DNA from: Lucifuga dentata
Lineage: Eukaryota; Chordata; Actinopteri; Ophidiiformes; Bythitidae
NCBI GenBank assembly: GCA_014773175.1
Contig: VXCM01003604.1
Coordinates: 21,716 to 85,715, forward strand
Direction of reading: 5' to 3'
Length of the DNA: 64,000 nt
Part shown: one piece after another, positions 1-12,265 of the stretch
How the letters are laid out: each line of letters starts with the position of its first letter
Numbering within the stretch: position 1 is the stretch's first letter
The notes under the pieces: model-generated
The model's input: the letters and a program-made list of their open reading frames with translations, nothing else
The model's database searches: none
What the model was told of the DNA's origin: nothing
Made by a program: the position numbers and the translations under genes

Positions 1-436
1 TTGACAGGGATCCTGCCTTTGATGGAATCATTACTTTTAGAGTTCTGTCTCTGTTGTGATTCTGCAATAACTTAAACAGTAGTCGTTTGAAAGAAATTCT
101 AGTCTGTCATCACTGGTTCCATAGTGGCATGTAAATTTTATTGCAAGTTCAGTTTTTTGCACGCTAAACTGTAGACATCCTCCTTTACCTGTGTTTTGTT
201 TTCGAGATCATTTTAAAGCTAATGACCATAAAGTATCAGAAAGAAAAAAATACAGGTTGCAATGAGTTACAGAATAGCAACAGCTGCTTGTCAGCTGACA
301 GGAAAAATCATACATCCTGTGGGTGATTCCTCTGCTGCATATTTGAAAGTCATTTGAAATTGTCAAAAAGGTCTTTTAATAGATATGTTGTCTCATGCCT
401 GTCAGACATTACAATGTCATGCCTGGCTGTTTCCAG

Positions 437-3400
437 TGTAAAGAAGGAGCATGCACCCTGTCAGCCATGACCTCTGGAATCCGTCGTAACTGGATTCAAG
501 CTATCATGAAGAATGTGCGACCCACCATTGCCCCCGATGTCACCCGGTAATGCTCAGACAGGATCAATACACTGGCAGATACAACAACTGCATTTCTCAC
601 ATATTATACCTCAGCAATTCTTCTTTCCTCACTCTCTTTCCTCTTTCTCCTCCTCCCTCGACTGGTATTTTCATCCTGCTTCCAGGAAAAACATCTCTCT
701 GAAACTATCCGTTCTGAAGCCCAGGTTGGAGTGCTTGTGTGTTGAATATCTGCCCTCCTTAAACAGTGATGTAATTGCTCAGCAATGTCAGCACCAGCGT
801 GTTTGTCGTCCTATCCTATGTCATGTGATTGTTGAGTAATGTCTCCCTGTCAGTTGTGCCGCTGTAGAAACACACGACAGCCATACCTAAATCGACTAGA
901 AAAATCTACGTCACCTACCTTGATATGCAGCAAAGAGCGATAATAATGATCTCATTTATAATGTGACTGTCCACTGTAATGTTTGGAAATGGTGACAGGA
1001 CACTCACAGCTGAATGAAAGATAATTGAATGAATAGAAGGAAGAAACTTTTTTTTTTTTTTTTTTTNTTTTTTTTTGTGGAGCTGCTCTAACAACAACAA
1101 AAGTATTTAAAATTAAAAAAAAAAAATCTCAGGTGCCTTTCATATGGTTTATCAGATTGATATAGATGCTCTGAGTTGCTTTTGCTTTTTAGGCAGACAC
1201 TTTACTGTGCACTCTCTCCGTGGGAATCTATGATATTTTTGGCATTTCTGCATGGACACCTCACAGACACCTCTTTCTCATTCCTGGGCTCTGTCCCTTC
1301 TCCTTTTCCCAGACACCTCCACACAACACGATGGAAATAGAATATTCGGGCAGGTCACTTTTTTAAGTGCTGTGCTACTTAACACTAAAAGTGCCATGCA
1401 GTGTGCAGTTTACTACAAATACATTCTTTACATTTAGCCACTATATGTCAGGCCATTAACAAAGACTTTAAAGGACCATACCATACATTTTGCATGTTTG
1501 AGTCTAAGATATTAAATTTTAATATACGTAATGTTACTGACAATCATTTCCCAAAGCATACTACTGGAACGGTGAATTTAAAAATGTTTTTCCTACCTTC
1601 CAGACTGCCATTGGCTTCAGTTCATTCTGGTACGCTGTTAAAATCAACTTGTTGATACTTGAAACATTCTTGGGATAGGTAATCCATTATTGTGAACAAG
1701 ACGTGTATTCAGGGTTTTTTTCGAAGTTTCGTAATTTTAGCGTTTAAGCGCAATAAATGGTGTGAATGTATGTCTCCACCACAGAATATAGTCCCAAAAG
1801 AACACCTGTGTTTATCAAAAAATTTAAATGACTGCGACTTCATAAGGCTGTGTAACTATTAGCCGGCAAAACATTGATTTTTAAGGTGGGTGTATCACTT
1901 GAATATTTGATTTTGAAAGATTAAGAGATTTTGCAAAATATCAGGAAAGCTGAAATATGGTTTTATCCTTTGGGAAATGATCGTCAATAACCTTGCATGT
2001 ATAAAAATTGAATATATTAGGCTCAAACATGCAAAATGGGTGGTATGGTCCTTTAAAGACACAATCATGGTCATGTCATCATGGCCAAACCTTTGATTTG
2101 TGACACCAAAAGAAATGCCAAAACTTGTTTGAGCTCCATGTTCTAATAAATATTTGTTCATGCTTGATGCTTTGACTTTGATGCACTCCTGTGATTTTTC
2201 TATGCTTTTATATGCACAGTTAAATGATGCTGCCCTAGCAGAAATGTATGCACTGTTGTGTTGTCCAGCAAAGCTTTATGTAATAGCATTGTGAGTAGCT
2301 TAAGGTGATTAAAAAAATGGTTCAATTCATTATCAGGTAATGGATTAAAGCATTCTGTATACCTGTTTTTATTTGTTTTTCTTTATATCTCCTTCAGATC
2401 CCTCCCTGAGGAAAAGGTAAAAGCCCAGGTGATCATGGAACCATGTCCACAGGCCACACCTGCGCCCAGCCTCAATCCTGAGTACCTAAAGACAGATGTA
2501 CACACAGAGCCAGCTGGCAACATTGCCTCTGTCTCTGAGCCACGCAAAAGTCGTGTTCGTGAGCGCAGACGAGAGGGACGCTCCAAAACCTACGACTGGT
2601 CCGAGTTCAAAATAGAACACGCGGAAAAGCCTGGGAAGCAGAGAGCAGACACGGTTGACCTAGGCTCATCACTCTCCACAACCTCTTCCTATTGCTCTTC
2701 CTCCTCTTCTCCTTCCTCATTAGCATCCTCACCTGTTTCTACCTCCTCTGTATCGTGTGCTCAAGCACCTTCTGCGGTGCCTGCAGAGGAAGAAGAAAAG
2801 GAGAACATGAGGAGGGGTATCCTTCAGCACAGCAAAAGCAGTGCAATCCACATGCCAAATACTCTAACTGTTACAATGACTACCACATTAAACACAACAC
2901 CAGGGGTACAGCCATCGACTTCTGAACGTCAAGAGCAAGGGAAGATGGAAGTTGACTGCCCCACATCCATGCCCACTGTCAGTGAAGAGAGGAGTAAACA
3001 GAAGGACAACAGAACCTCAGATGTCCAGGAAGAGATTGAGCAGCGGTGGCATCAAGTGGAGACAACACCTTTAAGAGAAGAAAAGCAAGTGCCAATCATT
3101 ACAGCTACAGGGATCTCTGATAACTCTGACAGGTTGCCTGCACAGGAGCTTGCTGCACTGCTAGACAAAGAGGTGTGTGTCATAAACACGGCTCATACAC
3201 ATTACAATAATGGTACCAGGGCATCTCCTGCCATATGTAAAAAAAGTTTTCTGTGTCTTTTTCTTTGTTCAGTTGGAACAGAAGCAAAAGGAGCTGGAAC
3301 GACTGCAGAAGCAGAACAATCTTTTGAAAGAACAGTTAGAAGATGCACTAGGGAGAGAACACACTGCCAGAGAGGGCTATGTGCTGCAGGTACACAATCA

Positions 3401-6400
3401 CACACAGGATTGATTTGTGTTTTTTATTGACACCATGTGAGCTGCAAATAACTTGGTATCATGTATTCTGACAAAGGAATTTAAGCATTACATAAAGTTT
3501 GAGAGAACAAAGTAGAACATTTATTCTGGTCAAACACGGTACAAGACTTCAATTGTTGACTTAAACACTTCAAATGTGCATTCGGTAGATTGTGTGTTAC
3601 ACAGCCTATTGGCACATGGTAGATTAGATTTATGTGTGGCTCCTGTTAATTGTATAAAATTCTACTAACAGGTGTGGGTTCCTAGTCTCTGATATGACTG
3701 ATATGCATGTCGTGGTGTTCTTGGCATGAATTTTCACTAACTTTGTTTTGCGGAGTTTCACATCTCCTGGGCTAATAACTTTTGGAACTGATGCTTAAGG
3801 TAAGAAAGTTGATCAAGAAGTCTTGCACTGTGCTTTTTCTGTCTTTTCATCTGTACTTTGTCTGTGTGCCCCCTTTTCAGCTTGATTTCTGCATGTTTTC
3901 TGGGGTTTAACAATTGCTTATTTCTACTAATTCCTTTGTACATTGGGCATGTTAGTTACACATTATTGTTACAGAAGCAGAATGTTTTGTTGAAATATCA
4001 TTACATTTATTTGGCAGATGTTGAAGTTTAACAAAGTTATCAGTTGGTGTGAAAATTGAACACCCTGATAGCTCGGCTATTTGGTTTAAGTCATTAAGTC
4101 ATTCACCCACAGTTTTTTTTTTTTTTTTTTTTTTNTTTTTTTTTTTTTTTTTTTGGGGGGGGGGGACCATTTCAATTTCCAAGTCACATCTGAAAAAGCA
4201 CAGTGAAAGTTTGAGAAAATCATTCTCAAAAAAGAATTTTGATGTAAGCTTTACATAGATATTGGAAAAAAACCTTTTCCTGGAAAGCCCTGAGATGTGG
4301 TTCTCCGTATATATATATATATATATACACCTTACAGGGGAAGTAAGGTCATGCCATTAATGAAACTGTCTAATTAATCTTTTCAAGTGTACAACACCCC
4401 CCACCAGTTCACCGCACAGAATACCATGGCAACGCTTGCACAAGCTTAACCAAGACTTGCAGGGCGAGTTGGAGGCCCAAAAGTGCAAGCAGAGCATTGC
4501 TCACCAGCAGATTCGAACACTAAAGAGAAGTTACACTGAAGCCCAAGATGCTGTAGGCCGTCATGAGGCTGATATTCAGGCTCTGCAGGCTAAACTGGCC
4601 TCTGCAATGGCTGAAATCTTAGCTCGTGAGCAGGCTGTGGCCCGTATGCGCAATGAGCTCAAGCTAGAGCAGGAACGTTCCAAGGAACATGAAGAGGAAT
4701 ATGGACGTAATGAGGCCACTCTTCGAGCCCAGCTAAGAGACAGTGAAGATAGACTCCGTGAAGTAGAGGCAACCCTTTTGGAAAGGAACCAGGCCCTTCG
4801 GCACCTGGAGCAGCAGCAGGCCCTGCAGCGTGACCACATGAGAGAGGTACAAAGGCTCCAAGAGAAGCTGCAAGAGGTGACTGCAAGACTAAATGCTACT
4901 GAAGAAGGTCAGGCACTGAAGGAGGAACGCCTGAGGAAGGAGCAACATAGCATATTAGAAAGTCATGAAAGGGAAAGACAAACTCTGTGTAGAAGATTAG
5001 CTGAGGCTGAAAGTGTACAGAAAGAGATGGCAGACAGACTTCTGGATGCTGAGCAGCAGGTGGAGGCCTTGTTAAGAGGGAGACAGGCCTCAGGAAAGGA
5101 AGGTAAGGAGGAAGTGCTAAAGTTGCAAGAGGAGCTGGCCCAGAAATCTGACATGGTTGAGACACTGAGGGAGAGTGTCCGTAGGCTAGAGGAAGAGAAA
5201 GGCCATCTCACTTGCCGCTGTCAGGAACTTCTCAACCAAATTGCAGAGGCAGATCGTGAGGTGAACAAGCTCCGCAATCGTTTGGAAACAGAAGAGGCTG
5301 ATTACTGCACCCTTGAGCAGTCGTATGAGAGGGCCTCTGAAGAATTTCAGAAAATGAGCCAGTTCCTGAGAGAAAAAGAGGAAGAGATCCACCAGACTAA
5401 AGAAATGTATGAGAGACTGATGGAACGCAAGGAACAGGATCTGAAAGAGGTACTTGTTAAGATGACTGCACTTGGCAACAGCTTGGAGGAAACAGAGCAT
5501 AAGTTACAAGCTAAGGAGGAAATTCTTTGTCAGATGAGTCAACGTCTGTTGGATAAAGTTGAGCCCTGCAGTGCTGAGAAGGATCTGCAAGCCAAGCTTG
5601 TGGTTGCAGAGGAACGCATTGCAGAGCTAGAGCAGCACCTCAATGCCTTGCAGCTGGGTTATGCTGACCTGCGCATGGGAAGACAGCAAATTCCAGAAAT
5701 GCACAGAAAGGAAAAGGTTGAAACATCAGCCTCTTCATCACCAAGTGCAGAGCTCTCACTTTCCTTTGACAATACAGCCAACACACAGAACTTGTCAGAT
5801 AGTATGGAGTCTCAAGTCAAGAGACAAAGAATACATTTTTCCACTATTCAGTGCCAAAAATACATCAACGTAGAGACTCTGGATGTTAGTCATATGAGCA
5901 GCCCCTCTGTAGATACAAGACAGAAACTTAACCAGGACGTAAGTGAAGACACCCATGTAGCTGAAGGAAACAGCTCCTCTGGTATCACATTTCACTATAC
6001 TAGTGACCCAGAGAAGTTTATCTCTATCATACATGCTCTAGAGACTAAACTGTTGGTCACTGAGGATAAGCTGAGAAACCTCACACAAAATCTAGAAGAC
6101 CAAGGATCTGCCCAAGCAGAAAACCTGCCAAAGTCTGATTTAAAAATAACAGATAACAAACCTCGCCCTGAGAAAGAGCTCAGTTATGGAAGTGGGAATG
6201 AGATTAGTGCTGCTAGTAACCAGTATGCGAAGGCCCTGGTGTGTGTGGAAAATAGTCGAGAGAAAGTCAGGGCTATTCTCAGCGGCTCTCATAGTACTAC
6301 TGATTCACAGCTTCACTTGTTGTCAGAGGTAGAGAATGAGTTGTTTAATGCATTGCTGTGCATCAGACAAGGACAAAAGACATTGGCAGATCACTCACTA

Positions 6401-9400
6401 GTAGTCCATCCAAATAAAACCCAAGATGCCCTAGATGAAGAAGCAGTGCGCCTCTTTGCCAAAACCTTAGCTTTTGAGGCAGTTGTTCTGAACAAGATGG
6501 CTTTGTTAATACAGACATCAAAGTCTGACCTCCTACAAGGTCTTGCTGAGATTTGGAAAGACATTGAGAACATTAAGAAAAGTGATGAGGATAGCTTGGC
6601 TATAGCTTATGCTGATGTCTTGACTAAGAAGTTGATGCTGGAAACTGCATTCTGGAAAGAGCTGGAGAAAGCTGAGACACAATTTGAACGCTTAGATGAT
6701 GCTAAAGCAAAAGAAGGAGTTTCAGTTGATGCAGATGTCGATACTACAGTTATAATTAACACTTTATTCAAAGCTGAACTAGCTTACTCTATTCAAAATA
6801 TTAAACTTTGTTATGAGGACAAAGTTATAGTATTGAAAAGGGAGTTGGCTGAGGCCCATAGTAACCTTCATCAAAGGGAGTTGGCTTTGAATGCAATTTT
6901 TGAAGCTTTCAAGAGGCCTGACTTGAAAAATGTAATCAAAGAAGTCAAAAATAGCATTGACTTTAAACATAAGTTAGCTGATATTCGCCCCCCTGAACTT
7001 GCTCCCTATATGGAGCAGATTGAAATAGAAGAGGCAAGAGAACTGGCAGAGGAAATCATAGATCGACATTTGCCTGGAGATGTACTCCACTGTGGTGTTG
7101 ATTCAATTGAGTCACTGCAAAATGCACATGACAGCCTGGCTGCCGAGCTCCAAAGACAGTCAGCAATCCTTCATAAGTATGCTCAAGAGTTAGAGAGCAG
7201 TGGCAACAACCCTGGACTGGCCAAAATGGTCCATGATCTTGTAGGGCACCAAACGTCACACAACTTCACAAGTACCAGTCTTTGTATGCGCGAAGCTCTT
7301 ATTCAGGCTCAAGTGGCTTACGTGGCCTGCAGATTACGAGCCATGCATGAACGTGACTTAGGTTGGTGTGAACAGGCAGGTCAGAACATGGATGCTCTTG
7401 TCCAGCAGCATGCCCGCAACGTTGGCGCAATTCAAGAGAAATACAAAGTATCCTTGCTCAAGGAACGCTTAAGCTTCTCAGAAACGGCGGCCTCTCTCCA
7501 GAAGGAGAACCAGATTCTAAAGCAGGAGATCAGTAAACACGTGAACCAGCTCTCCCAGCAGCAGCAGCAACTGGCTCTTCTGGAGGAACATTTCCAAAGG
7601 GAGACTGAAGAACTGAAGCAGAAGCTTAAGCAAGAGCTGAGCCAAGCAGAGCAAGGCCGTGCCTCAACTGAGCTGACCCTAATGGAGACCACGGCCGATA
7701 ACCAACGAAAGCTAGAGGTTCTGCTCGTGGACATGGATACAATGGAGGAGCGGCATGAGAGTCACATTAGAAAGCTTGAGGAGCAGTTTAAACAGAGGAT
7801 CTGTGAGCTCCAACACATGCATGAAAAGGAGATTCAGAACTTGCACGCCCAGTATATAGACAACATTGACAATGTCCAAGAGCACCAACATGGCCAAACA
7901 AGCTCTGAGGTACCCCCCTCAACCCACTGCGATGAGGCCACAACACCAATGGAGGAGGAGGACTTGGGACCGGGGGATGAAACACAAACAATGTTAGAGG
8001 TGGACTCCATGGTGGTTCTTAAGGACAGGATCCAAGAGCTGGAGACCCAGATGAACACCATGAGGGACGAACTGGAGAACAAGCACCTAGAAGGAGATGT
8101 GGCCAGCCTGAGAGAGAAATACCAGAGAGACTTTGAAAGTCTTAAGGTTTTTGCTCTTTCATTTTACCTTAGTGAATTCATGAAAATGAGCAATGAGTAG
8201 TAGATAATTAGTGAAATAGCTATAGATTTTTTTTTTTAATTTTATTTAGTATTTCAGTCAACTAATCTTCACCAAGAATTTAGAATTGGGCAATGGCATG
8301 AATTGAGAAATTATTTTGTTGATTTAAATATAACTTTGATTGTACCAGTTTGCCTATAATTACTCATAGTCATAATCATCCTTATTTAATGAACCAAGCA
8401 ACCTTTAATAGTTTATTACCACTTAAGTACATTCTGATGAGTAAAACAATAGTTCTCACATTAATATTTCACTTTTTCCATAATAATGTCTCTTCCTTTG
8501 TGATGTAGACTTCCATTTCCCATATTCATAGAGACTGCATTGACAAAATGCTGCCATGTTGGGATAGAAATTCACTGCCTTAACTTGTCTTACTAACATG
8601 ACCTGCCTTAGATCATAAAAGCTTGCATGGCTTCTTTGTGATTTTGCTTGAAACAGTAACGTAGCCTAGTAAGCTGTTAACAGCTTGAATTAATAGTCAC
8701 TAACTGAAACAGGTGATAGGTGGAAAATCCAGTTGGAGATGACAGATTGCTTGCCTTTCTTTCTGCAGGCCACATGTGAACGTGGCTTTGCAGCAATGGA
8801 AGAAACACACCAGAAGCTGATAGAAGACCTCCAGAGGCAGCATCAGAGAGAGGTTTCCAAACTTATGGAAGAACGAGAGCGGCTGTTGGCTGAGGAGACT
8901 GCCGCCACAATTGCTGGTGAAAACACCAACTCTACCACTCATAATCGACGTAATGTATTCTAAAGAAGACTGTCATAATTAAATGAGTGTGACGTAATCT
9001 ATCTTTAATCTAGCTATTGAAGCTATGAAGAATGCACACAAAGAGGAAATGGAGAAGACCCAGCGCTCCCAACTGAGCGGACTGAACTCTGACATCGATG
9101 AGCTTCGCTTACAATACGAGTATGTTTTCTGACAAGACCACCATTTTCTACTGTTTTCTACTACGTGGCTATAAACTGTAGAAATGAGAAACAGTCCTTT
9201 TATTGAGCTAGCCTAAAGTTGTAAATGTTTATAACTTTATATTTATGGTTTAGGTGGATGGCCAAAACCTGAGCAACGGCCTTGTGGACAAGAAAAACTA
9301 AATTTCCATTTATTTCTAAGATTATGGCAGTATAGTGTTTTGAACACTGGTCAGTATATTTCATATTTTGACATTAAATTACACTGAAACATTGTGATGA

Positions 9401-12265
9401 TCCAACTGTGTAGAGAGGAGCTGCAGTCTATCCAGAGGGAACTGGAGGTTTTGTCTGAACAGTATTCTCAAAAATGTCTGGAGAATGCTCACCTGGCCCA
9501 GGCTCTGGAAGCTGAGAGGCAGGCCCTCAGGCAGTGTCAGAGAGAGAACCAGGAGCTAAATGCACACAACCAGGTGAGAATATATGTACAAACACACACA
9601 TACACACAAGCACGTTTCGTAACACAGCTTTAAAAATAACAAAGTTTTTCACAACAGGAATTAAACAACCGACTGACTGCGGAGATCACTCGAATGCGCT
9701 CCTGCTTCAGTGGTGAAACTGCATCGTCGCCATTTACCCAGGGCAAAGATGTATATGAACTGGAGGTATGCACACACAAACACACACACACACGTTAAGG
9801 TTTCCCTTTCTAACGTCTTTCCCTCTTATCTTTTAGGTGCTGCTACGAATTAAGGAGTCGGAGATCCAGTATCTTAAACAGGAAATCCACTCTTTGAAAG
9901 ACGAACTGCAGTCTGCTTTAAGGGTGCGCAAAACCAACCTTAATGTTTATTTGCAATCAAAGGGACAGAATTTTTCAGGTTTTTCAAACCGAGTGACCTT
10001 TTTCCACTGATCTCCCATCTCCTCAGGATAAGAAATACGCCACAGACAAATACAAGCACATCTACACAGAGCTCAGTATTGTAAAAGCAAAGGCTGACTG
10101 CGACATCGGCAAGCTGAAGGAGAAACTGCTCGTCGCCACGGAAGCATTAGGCGAGAGGAACGTAGACGGCACCGTCACATCTGGATATGGTAGGTAGAAA
10201 ACGCGTTAGAAAAACCGCAGTTTTTACACAATATTTGTAATTGTAGGTTCTCCGTTAGATATGTAAAGAAAAGATCCTCGATGTCAAGAAAATAAGAGAC
10301 AGATTTACACGTGAGTGTTACTTTTATGTTAGTAATGAAATATCCTGTCGATGTTTTTAGACATCATGAAATCAAAAAGTAATCCGGACTTCATGAAAAA
10401 AGAGCAATCAACAAGCGGCAAGCAAATGAGAGGTGTCAGGTCAAAGGTGAGAGGCTTTTTGAATAAAATTTCCCTGATTTTTTTCTTCCCAGATATTTAA
10501 ACTTTGTCTCGTATGCAGAAATGTAGATGGAATGAAATCTTCACACTCTACAGCCGCCATTTCTGTAATTGTCCGTGTATCATGAGGTTTCAAGTCTTCT
10601 TTGTGCAGATTTATTCCACTGATCGCTTGCGACTCAGTCACCACTTAGAAATGTGTTCCAAAGCTGGTCGGTTAGGAAGTTTTTATATTGTCTTTAAGTC
10701 TTTCTGTCTTGTAAGTGTGTCATCTGTCTTTTCTGTCCATCAGTCTGTCATGGAACAGGTCTCATGGGATAGCTGACACTCTCAGTGTGGGGTGCTTCTC
10801 CCCTCCCCCACCCCCTGCCCCAAGATGTGCTGTAGGTATAGCATGACATAGAGCAAGCATGTCCTCCCCCTCCACCTCGCATGACCTCCCACTCTCCCCA
10901 GCTCCCCTCTTTTTTTCCAACCTGCACCACCAAAGAGTTGATTAGAGTGCCACTGGTTGCAGATATTAAAACAGCATACTGGCGATTTTGCATGTTTGAG
11001 CCCAATAAATACCTGTAAACACGCTACAGTACTGCCAAGCATTCTCTAAAAACGATATTACTGGGGCGGCAAATTTTAGAAGTGTTTCTCTTAATTCCGG
11101 TATAAAAAAAATCAACTTGTAAAGACTTGATATGTGCTTTAGGTAGGCCACTTTTTTTTTTTTTTTTTTTTTTGTCAAAGTTATTCAATTTTAGCATTTT
11201 AATGCGGTTAAAAGTGCGGAGTGAACTGAGAATTCTTTCCAGTGGTGAATACTATGGTGAAGAACTGGTAACAGATTTATTATTAGCTGCTTGTGATAGT
11301 GAACAACATGCTGTTATTTTTTGTCAGAGTTACTTGATTTATCTGATCCAACATGGAGAAAATGTGTCTCAGCCAGGGAAACTAGTCCACTGCTTTACCA
11401 GGGAATTTAAACAGCCATGCCTTCTGCCAGCATGCCAAATATTGAATTTTAAGGTGGGTGTGTCACCTGTTTGATTATGTGAGAAATTTAGGAAAAATAA
11501 CATGAAAAATAATATGGTTTTATATTTTGGAAAATGGCTGGCAAGTTGTATTTATTGGGCCCAAACCTGCAGAACCACCAGTATGGTGTTTTGAGATCGT
11601 AGAAGAGATTTGCAGACATTGACCTACAAAAGCTACGAAAAAGCTTAAAAACCTCTGCAATGCCCAGGGGAATATAGCGAAACATAGCTTTTACAGTATA
11701 AACCTTTATGGGTTGTTAATTTTAGATCTCTCAATCAGAATGATATTTTTTTATTCTGTCACCGTTGTTTGGAGCTGCATTGTCAGCTGGTTAATATGTC
11801 TGATGCCCAATAAGAGCAACGCTGAACTACCTGAGATGATGCAGAGGAATCAGAGCTGTCTGACGCTGGATATCTTGTATCTTCCAGCTCTCTTAATGTA
11901 AAAACATTATGTAAAAACTGTCAGTTTGTCTTTGAAACTCGAATTGTTGAAGCTTTTTGTGCATTTGTGTGTGTGTGCGTGCGCAAAGTGTTTTGCAGTT
12001 ACAAAAGAAGCTGTTTTGTCTTGTATGTCTGAATTTGAGACCTGCACTAATGTGTGTGTTCCAGAGCAGAAAAGAGTCTTTAGCTGCTGCCAAGTAAAAC
12101 ACACGAGTTCAGTTTTGTTGATTTTTTTTTTTTTTCTTGTCTTTGCTCTTATCATCTGTGAAATATTAACATTTCTTGTCTCTCCCTTTATAGAGTCTAA
12201 AAGAGGGACTAACCGTGCAGGAGCGCATGAAGCTTTTTGAGACAAAAGATTCCAAGAAGATTTGA
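437..12265 (+). CDS. mprip: Myosin phosphatase Rho-interacting protein (M-RIP/p116Rip), 3' part
   Basis: MPRIP family proteins bind F-actin, RhoA and the myosin phosphatase targeting subunit MYPT1, bringing the phosphatase to stress fibres. Exons placed by splice sites and phase: 437-546, 2398-3172, 3273-3389, 4388-8146, 8769-8916, 9014-9119, 9414-9573, 9658-9765, 9837-9923, 10027-10189, 10361-10446, then 12194-12265 (stop) or 10744-10776 (stop). Together with the long terminal exon they give 1,896 codons plus stop in one frame. The first exon ends a PH domain ([16 protein letters not shown]). The second carries [17 protein letters not shown] and [17 protein letters not shown], both close to remembered human MPRIP. 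The 3' exons encode the conserved coiled coil ([36 protein letters not shown]). Upstream PH-domain exons lie outside the window. Identity is very likely; exact exon ends are by eye. Confidence 0.93.
547..2397 (+). other. mprip intron with MITE copy
   Basis: Intron between GT at 547 and AG at 2396-2397. It holds a poly-T run broken by N at 1067 and one copy of the TTAA-ended MITE at 1468-2057. No coding potential was recognised; the open frame starting at 513 simply reads out of the exon into the intron. Confidence 0.75.
1468..2057 (+). mobile_element. TTAA-ended MITE, copy A
   Basis: Starts TTTAAAGGACCATACCAT and ends GGTATGGTCCTTTAAA, so the ends are inverted repeats with TTAA at each tip. 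The inverted similarity extends inward about 100 bases (GCATGTTTGAG... matched by ...CTCAAACATGC). It is one of at least ten related copies in the window. TTAA tips suggest a piggyBac-like mobiliser, by inference only. Confidence 0.8.
4388..8146 (+). CDS. mprip: mprip giant cassette exon (coiled-coil region)
   Basis: This single exon of 3,759 bases is 1,253 codons with no stop. It begins after a TTTTCAAG acceptor and ends at AAG before GTTTTTG. Both boundaries are phase 0, so including or skipping it keeps the frame; the preceding exon ends ...GYVLQ and the next starts ATCERGF. The first part ([18 protein letters not shown] onward, to about 5,700) is heptad-rich and charged, strongly predicted coiled coil by eye. 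A Ser/Thr-rich linker follows around 5,720-6,000, then helical sequence ([19 protein letters not shown]) and a second coiled coil at 7,400-8,146. I recall long mammalian MPRIP isoforms containing a comparable exon, so this is probably the fish counterpart. Many antisense open frames inside it are shadows. Confidence 0.9.
10744..10776 (+). CDS. mprip: mprip alternative terminal exon ([10 protein letters not shown])
   Basis: After a CCATCAG acceptor, eleven codons read [10 protein letters not shown] then TGA. Mammalian MPRIP has an isoform ending SVIEQVSWD-, so this short terminal exon is conserved. It is in phase with the exon ending at 10446 (...VRSK). Use of this exon requires polyadenylation before the next terminal exon at 12194. 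The first AATAAA downstream is at 11004, inside a MITE. Confidence 0.88.
   Translation, partial: SVMEQVSWDS
10966..11597 (+). mobile_element. TTAA-ended MITE, copy B, between the mprip terminal exons
   Basis: A diverged copy: left end ATTAAAACAGCATACTGG, with GCATGTTTGAGCCCAATAAA inside, and right end CCACCAGTATGGTGTTTTGA. It lies 190 bases after the stop of the short mprip terminal exon and before the distal one. It carries AATAAA at 11004-11009. A poly-T run lies at about 11151-11173. Confidence 0.75.
11004..11009 (+). terminator. Candidate polyadenylation signal for short mprip isoform, inside MITE
   Basis: This is the first AATAAA after the stop at 10776. The 10777-10960 stretch has no AATAAA or ATTAAA. 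An ATTAAA variant occurs at 10965-10970 on the MITE edge. No cleavage site can be seen from sequence alone. Confidence 0.45.
12194..12265 (+). CDS. mprip: mprip distal terminal exon ([16 protein letters not shown]...)
   Basis: After a CCTTTATAG acceptor, the frame reads [19 protein letters not shown] and stops at 12263-12265. This is the longer conserved C-terminus known from mammalian MPRIP. It is mutually exclusive with the exon at 10744-10776, because both follow the exon ending at 10446 in phase 0 and each has its own stop. Confidence 0.88.
   Translation, partial: SLKEGLTVQERMKLFETKDSKKI

Noticed and set aside
513..839. 108-codon frame starting in the first mprip exon
   Set aside because: It runs through a clear GT donor at 547 in the wrong frame; intronic.
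4576..8082. Antisense open frames (60-104 codons) opposite mprip
   Set aside because: Shadows of the giant coding exon; no family resemblance and fragmented.
10504..10776. 90-codon frame upstream of the short mprip terminal exon
   Set aside because: Only the last 11 codons follow an acceptor and match MPRIP; the rest is intron.
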